Shown here in pieces: positions 18,437 to 26,434 of a DNA stretch of 64,000 nt. Below the pieces are notes generated by a model, which saw nothing but the letters and a program-made list of their open reading frames with translations, made no database searches and was not told where the DNA came from. Source of the DNA: Roseitranquillus sp963776845 (GTDB taxonomy: Bacteria > Pseudomonadota > Alphaproteobacteria > Rhodobacterales > Rhodobacteraceae); NCBI GenBank assembly GCA_963776845.1, contig CAVZOJ010000003.1:806001-870000 (forward strand). Reading direction: 5' to 3'. Each line of letters begins with the position of its first letter. Position 1 is the first letter of the stretch. The position numbers were made by a program, and so were the translations under genes.

Positions 18437-18493
18437 CGTTCATATGGGTCGTGGATGAGACAGGGCACGAGCCAGAACGGAAGGACCCGAGCA

Positions 18494-18934
18494 ATGAACA
18501 CCACGCAAGACTACACGAAGATGATGCAGGACATGATGGGCGCGTTCCCGATGGACATGTCCGCGATGCAGGACGGCTGGAAGTCGTACGCCGCATTCGG
18601 CGAGAAGATGTCGAAGGTTGCGCTGGACGCCGCCGAAAAGTCGACGGAGATCTCCTCGAAGTGGACGATCGACACGCTGAACAAGATGGGCGCCGTCGCG
18701 ACCGTCAAGGAAGAGCCGCAGGACTACTCGAAAGCCTTCACCGACTTCGCCTCCGCCCAGGCCGAGTCCACCGCCGAGACCTTGGCAGCTTTCGCCGAGA
18801 TTGCGAAGAAGGTGCAGATGGAGTCGGTCGAGCTGATGCTGGCCGCGGGCAAGGATGCGCAAGAAGATGCGACCGCCGCCATGAAGAAGGCCGGAAGCGA
18901 TTTCACCACGGCGTCCAAGCGCGCTGCGAAGTGA
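18494..18934 (+). CDS. phaP: Phasin
   Basis: 146-aa granule-coating protein. The sequence is helical and amphipathic: a Met-rich start (MNTTQDYTKMMQDMMGAFPM), then Ala/Lys/Glu-rich heptad-like helices ending TTASKRAAK. It has no signal peptide or membrane segment. The ATG at 18494 is 8 nt after GGAAGGA. It sits directly behind phaC and two PhaR-type operators and ends in a strong terminator, so it is probably made as a separate abundant transcript. Confidence 0.9.
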   Translation: MNTTQDYTKMMQDMMGAFPMDMSAMQDGWKSYAAFGEKMSKVALDAAEKSTEISSKWTIDTLNKMGAVATVKEEPQDYSKAFTDFASAQAESTAETLAAFAEIAKKVQMESVELMLAAGKDAQEDATAAMKKAGSDFTTASKRAAK

Positions 18935-18980
18935 TCTGGCAGGCGGGACGGCGTCCTCCCCGCCGGCCCGAAAGCGAAGA

Positions 18981-19009
18981 GGTGGACCTTTTGGTCCACC
19001 CTTTTTTTT
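18981..19009 (+). terminator. Rho-independent terminator after phaP
   Basis: A perfect 8-bp stem GGTGGACC/GGTCCACC with a TTTT loop, then eight T residues, 47 bp after the phaP stop. Confidence 0.92.
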
Positions 19010-19395
19010 GGGGGCGCATCCGCATCGCGCCGAGCGCCACCTTCGCAGCATTTCGGAGAGAGCAGCCTGCCTTTTCCGGATCAGCGCCTGACGCTGCCGC
19101 GTGTTGGCGACGAGCTTGCGCCGCGCCTTCCCGAAGAAATGGTTCTTGATGACTGCCGCAGTTGGAGCCGAGGGATGCTGCTGCGAGCCTACGTCTGCGA
19201 TGTGCTACGGGTTCTTGCAAGACAGGCAATCTGCTGGGCGCTTCTCGCAGGATTCCTCTGAACGGTAGCGCCAATGCGCGCGCCTTACGACGCGCCGCCG
19301 ACGCGCTGCCTGGAGAGATCGACATCGCGATCATGAGGCGGCGAGGCGACCGGGTGACTTCGCTTTGATCATGTCCCGCGGAATGGTGTAGGAGC
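19010..19395. other. Region with no recognisable gene between phaP and the IS cluster
   Basis: About 385 bp without a recognisable gene. One minus-strand open stretch (about 19010-19180) would encode a basic peptide containing IKNHFFGKARRKLVAN, but it has a stop just upstream, no start signal and no family I recognise. It may be debris from earlier insertions. Confidence 0.4.
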
Positions 19396-19422
19396 GCCGG
19401 CCCTCGGAAGGCTCGAGATTGA

Positions 19423-19539
19423 TCAGGACGCCACGGCGGGCAGCCTGATGTTTGGATTGTCTGTGACGCGGGCGAGGCTTTCAAGCGACATGTACCGGCG
19501 CGCCACGGCCCATTCGTCGTTGGTCTCCAGCAGTTCGCC
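19423..19539 (-). pseudogene. IS256-family transposase, 3' fragment
   Basis: In-frame C-terminus GELLETNDEWAVARRYMSLE followed by SLARVTDNPNIRLPAVAS and a stop at 19423. The LLE-NDEWAV-RRYMSLE pattern is the conserved end of IS256 transposases. It is the missing tail of the transposase whose 5' part lies at 20841-21920, displaced by the nested insertion. Confidence 0.8.
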
Positions 19540-19635
19540 ATGGTGCCGCCATGAGGCTGGGGTGGATGGCTCCCGCTCCCGGCATCGTAATGTGCCACAT
19601 TGGGTGCCGTCAGAGACCCATCGAGGGAGTCATCC

Positions 19636-20582
19636 ATGGAAGAGATTACCACCATCGGCATTGATCTCGCCAAGAGCGTCTTTCAGGTCCACGGGGTCCG
19701 GGAGGACGGTTCGGTCGGGCTTCGCCGGAAACTGCGGCGCGGCCAGGTTCTGGGCTTCTTCGCGGCCTGTCCGCCCTGCCTTGTCGGCTTGGAAGCCTGC
19801 GCTGGTGCGCACGACTGGGCCCGCGAACTTATCGCCCTGGGCCACGACGTGCGGATCATGCCGGCGGCCTACGTCAAACCGTATGTAAAACGGGGCAAGA
19901 CCGATGCCGCCGATGCGGAAGCCATCCGCGAAGCGGTGACGCGCCCGACAATGCGGTTCGTGCCGGTGAAGTCGGCCGAACGCCAAGGGGTCCTGGTCGA
20001 CCACAAGACCCGGGACTTTCTGGTGCGCCAGCAGACCCAGCTGGTGAACACGATCCGGGCCCATCTGGCCGAGTTCGGATTGGTCTATGCGCGCGGCATC
20101 CACGACGCCGATCGCTTGCTCGCCCTGATCGAGGAGGCGCCGGAGGCGGCACGCCCGGCCCTGGAGCTCCTGGCCAAGCAACTCCGCGAGACCCGGGATC
20201 GGATTGGGGAGGTCACCAACCGGATCGCGGCAGCCCAGAAGGAAGACCCGCGTTCCCGGCGGCTGACGACGATCCCAGGGATCGGCACACTCTCGTCCAG
20301 CGCATTCGCGGCGGCGACGCCGCAGGTCGAGACCTTCAGGACGGGGCGGGATTACGCCGCATGGCTCGGGCTCACGCCTCGAGCGCACTCAAGCGGGGGC
20401 AAGGAGCGCCTCGGGCGGATATCGAAGGCGGGCAACCGCTATCTTCGCCGGCTTCTGTATCTCGGGGCCATGGCGCAGATCAGTGCCGGACGGGTCGGCA
20501 GACCCGGCACGGACTGGCTCTGGCGCTGATCGTCTGGGCGCTCATCAAGACCGGAGACAGCTACCGGGCCAGTACAGCCTGA
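19636..20582 (+). pseudogene. IS110/IS1111-family transposase, C-terminally disrupted
   Basis: DEDD-type recombinase. ATG 19636 begins MEEITTIGIDLAKSVFQVHG with the first Asp; Glu is in VGLEACAGAH and the Asp pair in GKTDAADAEAI. The C-terminal Tnp20 domain shows IPGIGTLSSSAFAAA and HSSGGKERLGRISKAGNRYL, including the conserved Ser. The frame ends early at 20529 after GTDWLWR. The usual ending, ALIVWALIKTGDSYRASTA, follows directly in another frame to 20582. About 25-30 codons between these two parts are missing compared with the family pattern I know. That fits an out-of-frame internal deletion, so this copy is probably inactive. Confidence 0.82.
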
Positions 20583-20840
20583 ACGAAACATCCGGGCTTA
20601 CCCGGCATCGAGATGGTGAGGCGCAACGTGAGGTGATGGCAACGGACGGCGACACGGCATTCGGGACCCCCAGTTCGAACCGACGCACCTTCGAGCGCGT
20701 GCCATTGATTTGGACCCGATCGCTGGCGGACTTCATCAGGGCGCGCAGCCCAGGTGCTGCATCTTCGACGCCGTACACATGGCCGCGACCGACCAAGTGC
20801 CAGACCCAACCAGCGCCCTTGCCAAGCGATGGCGGACGTA
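20583..20840 (+). ncRNA. Candidate guide (bridge/seek) RNA region of the IS1111-type element
   Basis: This 258-nt right-end segment has no coding potential and occupies the place where IS1111-type elements encode their target-choosing RNA. Within it, 20671-20689 reads CAGTTCGAACCGACGCACC. The uninterrupted target at the insertion point reads CAGTTCGCCGACGAGCC, so both halves (CAGTTCG and CCGACG) recur with a 2-nt difference in spacing. RNA ends and fold are not determined. Confidence 0.45.
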
Positions 20841-21920
20841 CCGACGAGCCGGATGATGGCCTCGTCATTCGGGAAGATGCCGATGACGTCGGCCCGGCGT
20901 TTGATCTCGCGGTTGACCCGCTCGAGTGGGTTCGTCGACGCGATCTGAGCCCAGTGTTCGCGCGGGAACGACATGTAGGCCAGGACATCGTCGCGGGAGG
21001 CGTCCATGAGCGCGCCGAGCTTCTCGTTCTTCTCGCGCGAGCCGCGTCGGCGACGGTGTCCCATTGAGCCTCGGCTTCGGCCTTCGTCTCCTGGGCGAAG
21101 ATCGTCTTCAACATCGCCGCGACCGCCGTGCGCTGCTTGGCCGGGACATGCGCCAGCGCGTTTCTCATCCAGTGGATGCGGCATCTCTGATGGGTCGCGT
21201 TGAACACCCGGCGGGCGGCCGCGCGCAGGCCTTTGTGATCGTCGGCGATCACCAGCGTCACGCCTCGCAAGCCTCGGTCGGCGAGACTGCGCAGGAACTC
21301 GGTCCAGAAGGTCTCCGCCTCGGAAGGTCCGGTGGCGACGCCGAGCACCTCGCGCTTGCCGTCCTCGTTCACTGCGACAGCGATTATCACCGCACGGCTG
21401 ATGATGCGCCCGCCCTCGCGGACCTTGAGGTAGGTCGCATCGAGCCAGAGGTAGGGCCAGGCTCCCTCCAAAGGCCGGGAGAGGAACGCGTTCACGCGCT
21501 CGTCGATCTCGGCGCAGAGCGACTGGCCTGGGACTTCGACATGCCGCCGGCGCCCATGGCCTTCACCAGGTCGTCCACCGAGCGCGTCGAGACGCCGTGG
21601 ACGTAGGCTTCCTGAATGACGGCCATGAGCGCCTTCTCGGCCGTCCGCCGCGGTTCGAGGAAGCTCGGGAAGTAGCTGCCCTTCCTCAGCTTCGGGATCT
21701 CCAGCGCGATCCGCCCGGCGCGGGTGTCCCAATCGCGGTCGCGATACCCGTTCCGCTGAACCTCGCGCAGCGGCGAACGCACGCCCTTCGCCGCGCCCGT
21801 GCGCGCCTCGACCTCCGCTTCCATGATCCGCTCGGCCGCGAAGGCCAGCATCTCGCGCACGAGGTCGCCATCGGCCTGCTTCTCGACCAGCTCGATCAGC
21901 GCAACTCTCTCATCGGTCAT
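20841..21920 (-). pseudogene. IS256-family transposase, 5' part, frameshifted and interrupted
   Basis: Starts MTDERVALIELVEKQADGDL at 21920 and carries the family core: GSYFPSFLEPRRTAEKALM, WPYLWLDATYLKVREGG (first catalytic Asp), LVIADDHKGLRAA (second Asp) and STNPLERVNREIKRRADVIG (Glu). Reading needs a 1-nt insertion near 21520 (SKSQ.../LCAEIDERVN) and removal of 2 nt in the CGCGCG at 21034-21039. It ends at RLVG where the IS1111-type element enters; the tail is at 19423-19539. Clearly non-functional as arranged. Confidence 0.85.
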
Positions 21921-22100
21921 CGTCGTCTCCGTTCCGGTTCCAGGTCTTGCAACCCGAACCTTCTCCGAAGACCGGCGATGGCCGCCAGCGTCACCCCGGC
22001 CGCGCGCTGCGCTACGCCGAGGGCTCCGCGCGCGGCCTCCTACACCATGCGCCGGGACACGACCTTCGCTTTCCTTTCGGGCTTTCAAGTTCTAAGCTTT

Positions 22101-22118
22101 GCTGCAATGCCGCGCAGC
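22101..22118. promoter_or_regulatory. GCTGC-N8-GCAGC inverted repeat upstream of phaR
   Basis: Short inverted repeat ending 13 bp before the phaR start, made of the same CTGC/GCAG half-sites as the phaP operators but with wider spacing. Possible autoregulatory site. Confidence 0.35.
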
Positions 22119-22131
22119 CAGGGGATGACAC

Positions 22132-22680
22132 GTGGCCGATACAGAGAAGCCGCTGCTGATCAAGAGGTACGCGAGTCGTCGGCTCTACAACACCGAGACG
22201 AGCGACTATGTCACGCTCGAGGATATTGCGACCTTCATCCGTGCCGGGCGGGATGTCGTCATCAAGGATCTCAAGAGCGGTGATGATGTGACGCGGCAGT
22301 ACCTGCTGCAAATCATCGCCGAGCATGAGAGCCGCGGAGAGAACGTACTCCCGCTCAATGTCCTGACCGACCTCGTTCGCAGCTACACGACACAGGCGCA
22401 GAGCGTGGTGCCTCAGTTCCTGGCGATGTCGTTCGACATGCTGCGTCAGGGCCAGACCAAGATGCTGGAGACGATGGCCGGGCCGATGGCGACCATGCCC
22501 GGCTTCGAGGCGATGAAGACTCAGCAGGAGGCATTCATCAAGGCCATGACGGGCGGCATGTCCGGCTCGTGGTCAGGTCCCGCGCCCGAGGGTGAGGAGG
22601 GCGAAGAGCCAGGCGAACTCGCCGAGATCCGGAAGCAGATCGCCGAGATGCAGGCCCGCCTCGCCAAGATGGAGAACTGA
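22132..22680 (+). CDS. phaR: Polyhydroxyalkanoate synthesis repressor PhaR
   Basis: 182-aa regulator that binds both DNA and PHA granules, repressing phaP and itself until polymer is present. The N-terminal DNA-binding domain is the conserved LLIKRYASRRLYNTETSDYVTL region at about residues 8-30, followed by the PHB-binding segment around QYLLQIIAEHESRGENVLPL. The C-terminus has an acidic linker and a coiled-coil (AEIRKQIAEMQARLAKMEN). Start GTG 22132 follows AGGGG. An IS cluster now separates it from phaP; 155 bp remain upstream, so it must use its own promoter or one inside the IS. Confidence 0.94.
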   Translation: MADTEKPLLIKRYASRRLYNTETSDYVTLEDIATFIRAGRDVVIKDLKSGDDVTRQYLLQIIAEHESRGENVLPLNVLTDLVRSYTTQAQSVVPQFLAMSFDMLRQGQTKMLETMAGPMATMPGFEAMKTQQEAFIKAMTGGMSGSWSGPAPEGEEGEEPGELAEIRKQIAEMQARLAKMEN

Positions 22681-22682
22681 GG

Positions 22683-24050
22683 CTAGGCGTCGATCTCCGA
22701 GAAGACCTTGATCAGCGACGTCTCGAGCTTGTCGAACATTTCGTCCATCTGATCAGGTGTCATGATGAACGGGGGACAGAGGACGATGGATTGTCCCAGC
22801 GGCCGGCAGATCAGGCCATGGTCCGTACAGGTATTCGCAATCCGCTCGCTGACGCTGAGGCTTGAAGGAAACGGCTCGCGCGTCTCCTTGTCGGCCACGG
22901 CTTCGAGGGCGCCCATCAAGCCCTTGCCGCGCCATTCGCCGATATTCGCATGCTCCGCAAGGCGCGAGAGACCAGCCTCGAAGCGCGGTGTCAGTTCCTT
23001 GACCCGGTCAAGCAATCCGCCGTCCAGGATCAGGTCGATGGCGGCCAGCGCGATGGCCGAGCCTACGGGATGTCCGCTCGCAGTGAAGCCATGGGGAAAC
23101 TCCTCCACGGCCTCCGCAGCGGCCGACAGGCGGTCAGAGAGGTCGGGTCCAAGGATAACGGCACCCATCGGGAAGTAGCCGGCCGTCAGCGCCTTGGAGG
23201 AAATGATCGCGTCGGGCGTGAAGTCGTAGCTCTCACACCCCCAGGTGGAGCCGGTGCGCCCGAGGCCGCAGATGACCTCGTCCGACACGAGCGGAATGCC
23301 GTTCCGCTCAAGCACCGGCTGGATCGCTTGGAAGTACCCATCCGATGGTGGAATGACGCCACCAGCTCCCATGACGGGTTCTGCTACGAATGCCGCGATG
23401 GTCTTGGCACCCTCGCGTGCGATGACGTCCTCGAGTTCCGCCGCCATGCGAGCGGTGAAATCCGCCTCGGATTCTCCCGGCCGACCCTCGCGCCAGTAGT
23501 GCGGACACGTGAGGTGGACGAAGCCGGGGAGGGGCAGACCAAAGAGGTCGTTGTAGGGCTTGCCCGTCATCGAGGCGGAGACGATGGTGACCCCGTGGTA
23601 TCCGTTCTTGCGCGTGATGATCTTGCGCCGCTGCGGCTGCCCTTCCGCGGCGGCGAGGAACCACAGCATCTTGACCAGCGTGTCGTTCGCCTCGGACCCG
23701 GAGTTCGTGTAGAACACCCGACCGCGCTCGAACGGCGAGATCGCGACGAGTTTCTCCGACAGCATCACGGTCTGGTCCGACATCCGGCCGAAGAAGGCAT
23801 GGTAGCCGGGAAAGCGGTCGTACTGCGCCTTCGCGGCATCTCGAAGGGTCGGGTCGTCAAATCCCGCAACCATGTTCCAGAGGCCCGAATTCGCGTCGAG
23901 GTACCGCCTGCCATGGACGTCGAAGACATAAGGGCCCTCGCCGTGCGTGAGGACGACGGTGCCGCGGTCGCGGACGCTGGGCAGATCGGTAAAGCCATAG
24001 AAGGCGTGCTCGGCGGCGCGTCCCTCCCAGCTGTTCGGCTCGATCGTCAT
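22683..24050 (-). CDS. Class III aminotransferase, probably putrescine/polyamine-pyruvate type
   Basis: 455-aa PLP fold-type I omega-aminotransferase. The PLP-phosphate loop is in TNSGSEANDTLVKML, the ring-stacking motif is KNGYHGVTI, the Asp is in VSDEVICGLGRTG and the Schiff-base Lys is in ISSKALTAGYFPMGA. The N-terminal HAFYGFTDLPSVRDRGTVVL resembles SpuC-type enzymes. With the gamma-glutamylputrescine genes nearby, a polyamine or its aldehyde/amine derivative is the likely substrate; that is inference. It is divergent from the LysR gene, which may regulate it. It abuts phaR convergently. Confidence 0.85.
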   Translation of the reverse strand: MTIEPNSWEGRAAEHAFYGFTDLPSVRDRGTVVLTHGEGPYVFDVHGRRYLDANSGLWNMVAGFDDPTLRDAAKAQYDRFPGYHAFFGRMSDQTVMLSEKLVAISPFERGRVFYTNSGSEANDTLVKMLWFLAAAEGQPQRRKIITRKNGYHGVTIVSASMTGKPYNDLFGLPLPGFVHLTCPHYWREGRPGESEADFTARMAAELEDVIAREGAKTIAAFVAEPVMGAGGVIPPSDGYFQAIQPVLERNGIPLVSDEVICGLGRTGSTWGCESYDFTPDAIISSKALTAGYFPMGAVILGPDLSDRLSAAAEAVEEFPHGFTASGHPVGSAIALAAIDLILDGGLLDRVKELTPRFEAGLSRLAEHANIGEWRGKGLMGALEAVADKETREPFPSSLSVSERIANTCTDHGLICRPLGQSIVLCPPFIMTPDQMDEMFDKLETSLIKVFSEIDA

Positions 24051-24247
24051 GGCTGGCCTCTCTTTCGCGGGCAGGCTTTAGCTCTGCGGGTGCACGGGTT
24101 CAATCGGACATCGCGCCCCGGCCCACGGTGTTCCGGTCGGCTGGTCGAGACGCGTCGAAGCTCCAGCCGCAACCGCTGCGGACGGCGAACGGACGCAGGC
24201 GCCGAACCTCCTTCCGCTGGAGGCGCGCTGCGCCTAGGCTCGGCGGC

Positions 24248-25192
24248 ATGGTTGAAACGCCGGGCCGCGTCACGCTGTGGGGTATCGAGGTCTTCGCGGC
24301 AATCGCCGACGAGCGCTCGATCTCGGCGGCCGCGCGTCGTCTTGGAGCCAGCGCTTCGGCAGTCAGTCAGCAGCTCAGCAATCTCGAAGGCGCGTTGGGT
24401 GCCGTGCTGATCGATCGAAGGGCGCGCCCCCTGGTGCTGACTCCGGCGGGAGACCTCTTCCGGCGGCGCGCTCAGGCGATTCTGAACGAGGCCGCGGCGG
24501 CGCGTGCGGAGCTTACGACCGGCGAGTTCTCGCGCCTGTCGCGCATCAATCTTGGCATGATCGAGGACTTCGACGCCGACGTGACGCCGCGCCTGCTCTC
24601 CGCGCTGGCAGCCGAGTTCGCCAGCGCGCGCTTCCTGCTCGAGACCGGCGCAAGTCACCGCCTGCTCGAGTACCTCGATGCGCGGACCCTCGACATCGTG
24701 GTCACCGCCGAGATGGGGTCCCCGTCGGACGAGATGTCGGTTCGCCCGCTTCTCGAGGAGCCATTCGTCGCGGCAGTGCCGAAGGACCGGCCTGATGCCA
24801 TTCGCGAATTGCCGCTCATCCAGTACACCACGCGTCACCATATGGGGCGCCAGATCGCCACCCACTTGGCGATGGAGGGGCTCTCGCCGCCGCACCGTTT
24901 CGAGCTCGACAGCTATCACGCGATCATGGCGATGGTGGCGGATGGGGCGGGTTGGACAATCCTCACCCCACTAGGTTTCATGCGGGCGGGACGCTTCCGC
25001 GACCGTGCAGACGTGATACCGCTGCCGGTGAGGCCGCTGTCTCGCCGCATCGTCCTGACCGCCCGCGCTGCGGGTCTGGGCGGTCTGCCCGAGCGCATCG
25101 TCGCGCACCTTCGGCCGGCGCTTTCCGAACTCGTTTGCGGTCCATGCGCAGCGCGGATGCCGTGGCTGCAAGACAGCTTGCGAGTGCTCTAG
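24248..25192 (+). CDS. LysR-family transcriptional regulator
   Basis: 314 aa. The N-terminal winged helix-turn-helix at about 10-70 contains FAAIADERSISAAARRLGAS and ASAVSQQLSNLEGALGAVLI, followed by the substrate-binding domain that ends VDGAG-type (here MVADGAGWTILTPLGF). ATG 24248 is chosen because the HTH then starts at the usual distance; the open frame upstream is not family-like. It is transcribed away from the aminotransferase gene across a 197-bp shared promoter region, the standard layout for a LysR regulator and its target. It ends one base before the convergent DegT-family gene. Confidence 0.88.
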   Translation: MVETPGRVTLWGIEVFAAIADERSISAAARRLGASASAVSQQLSNLEGALGAVLIDRRARPLVLTPAGDLFRRRAQAILNEAAAARAELTTGEFSRLSRINLGMIEDFDADVTPRLLSALAAEFASARFLLETGASHRLLEYLDARTLDIVVTAEMGSPSDEMSVRPLLEEPFVAAVPKDRPDAIRELPLIQYTTRHHMGRQIATHLAMEGLSPPHRFELDSYHAIMAMVADGAGWTILTPLGFMRAGRFRDRADVIPLPVRPLSRRIVLTARAAGLGGLPERIVAHLRPALSELVCGPCAARMPWLQDSLRVL

Positions 25193-26368
25193 CTAGGCAG
25201 CCGCCGCCAGCGAGGAAGTCGCCGCATCGACCAGCAGCTCGGCGATCGCGTCGCATTCCTCGACCGACAGCCGTGCCGGAAGACGAACGTCGCAGGCCCG
25301 CACAAGCATGTCCCGCGTCTTCGGCAGATCGGGCACTTCGCCCAAGAACTGCCAGTTCCAGAACGCCCGCGCATTGTCTTTGCTGCGGCCGAACACCTGA
25401 ACCGTCACGCCGCCCCGCTCCGCTGCGTCCAGGAAGCGCGCGACGTCGATGTCCGACATGCCGACGAGGTTGAACTGGATGGAATTGGGTGCCCGCTCCT
25501 CGCCCGGCAGTGAGGCCGGCACGGAAAGGCAAGGTGTGGCGTTCAAGCGGGCCGCCACGCGATCGTGGTTGCGACGACCATCGCGGACCCGCCTCGACAG
25601 CTCGGTAAGCTGTGGCCTCAGGACGGCAGCGGCAAGATTCCCAAGCCTGGTGTTGTAGAGAGGCAGTCGGTTCTGCCACCGCGCGAATGCATCCTGCGCC
25701 ACCGGGTGCTTTCGCCAGTTGTGCTCGTAGGCGCCCGACATGATGATCGCGCGCGCCGCAAGGTCCGCGTCATCGGTGACCAGCATTCCCCCTTCGCCGG
25801 CGTTGAGCAGCTTGTAGGATTGGAAGGAGAAGCAGCCGATCCTGCCGATGGTGCCGATCCTCCGTCCCCGCCAGACGGTGCCAAGCGAATGCGCCGCGTC
25901 CTCGATTACCGGGATGCGCAGAGTTTCTCCGCTTTCCATGATCGCGTCCATGTCGGAGGTGTGCCCGCGCATGTGGCTCACCAAAACCGCGTCGCAACTG
26001 CGTACTTTCGCTCTGAAATCGTCAAGATCGATCCGGTAGTTAGGTCCGCACTCGACAAGGACGGGTACGCATCCCGCGTGGACCACTGCCGAGGGCACCG
26101 CGGCGAAGGTGAACGCCGGAAGGGCGACGCGGGCGCCTTGAGGCAGGTCGAGCGCCTTGAGCGAGAGGAACAGTGCAGCCGAGCACGAAGACACGGCGAC
26201 CGCGAACCGCGTGCCGAGAAGCTCTGCAAACTCTGCCTCTAGCCGTGCAACGGGGGCGTCGGTGGGCGCCGTGTAGCGGAAGAGGTCGCCCGACTGCAGC
26301 AATCTCTCTATCTCGGAGCGTGCGGCTTCGGGGATCGGCTCTGCGCTGTACGTGTCGGGGAGGGCCAT
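25193..26368 (-). CDS. DegT/DnrJ/EryC1/StrS-family aminotransferase
   Basis: 391-aa PLP enzyme of the sugar-aminotransferase superfamily. Markers are AVSSCSAALFLSLKAL, ALPAFTFAAVPSAVVHAGC, the Asp in VIEDAAHSLGT and the Schiff-base Lys in FSFQSYKLLNAGEGGML. Relatives usually transaminate nucleotide-linked keto-sugars. No nucleotide-sugar or polysaccharide gene is near; instead it is downstream of puuB on the same strand with a 66-bp gap. It may be co-transcribed with the polyamine genes, and its true substrate is unknown. Confidence 0.85.
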   Translation of the reverse strand: MALPDTYSAEPIPEAARSEIERLLQSGDLFRYTAPTDAPVARLEAEFAELLGTRFAVAVSSCSAALFLSLKALDLPQGARVALPAFTFAAVPSAVVHAGCVPVLVECGPNYRIDLDDFRAKVRSCDAVLVSHMRGHTSDMDAIMESGETLRIPVIEDAAHSLGTVWRGRRIGTIGRIGCFSFQSYKLLNAGEGGMLVTDDADLAARAIIMSGAYEHNWRKHPVAQDAFARWQNRLPLYNTRLGNLAAAVLRPQLTELSRRVRDGRRNHDRVAARLNATPCLSVPASLPGEERAPNSIQFNLVGMSDIDVARFLDAAERGGVTVQVFGRSKDNARAFWNWQFLGEVPDLPKTRDMLVRACDVRLPARLSVEECDAIAELLVDAATSSLAAAA

Positions 26369-26434
26369 GCTTGCAGGATTCCTGAACCTAACATTCGGGA
26401 AAACTGTAAGCGACGAAAACTGCTGTTGCGACTT

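Larger units (their letters stand above)
19540..20840 (+). mobile_element. IS110-family element of IS1111 type
   Basis: About 1,301 bp inserted in the IS256 transposase; CC is present at both junctions. Short subterminal inverted repeats CCGCCAT (19546-19552) and ATGGCGG (20829-20835) lie just inside the ends, the arrangement known for the IS1111 group rather than terminal repeats. A DEDD transposase gene is followed by 258 nt of non-coding DNA at the right end, where IS1111 elements carry their guide RNA. The boundaries come from rejoining the interrupted IS256 reading frame. Confidence 0.8.
19396..21976 (-). mobile_element. IS256-family element, split by a nested IS1111-type element
   Basis: Imperfect inverted repeats bound it: 19396-19421 (GCCGG-CCCT-CGGA-AGGCTCG...) matches the complement of 21950-21976 (GCCGG-TCTT-CGGAGAAGGTTCG...). 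Inside, on the minus strand, is an IS256 transposase cut at codon RLVG|ELLE by a second element at 19540-20840. Without the inner element the IS is about 1.28 kb, normal for the family. I see no clear target duplication outside the ends. It lies between phaP and phaR, which are normally neighbours. Confidence 0.78.
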
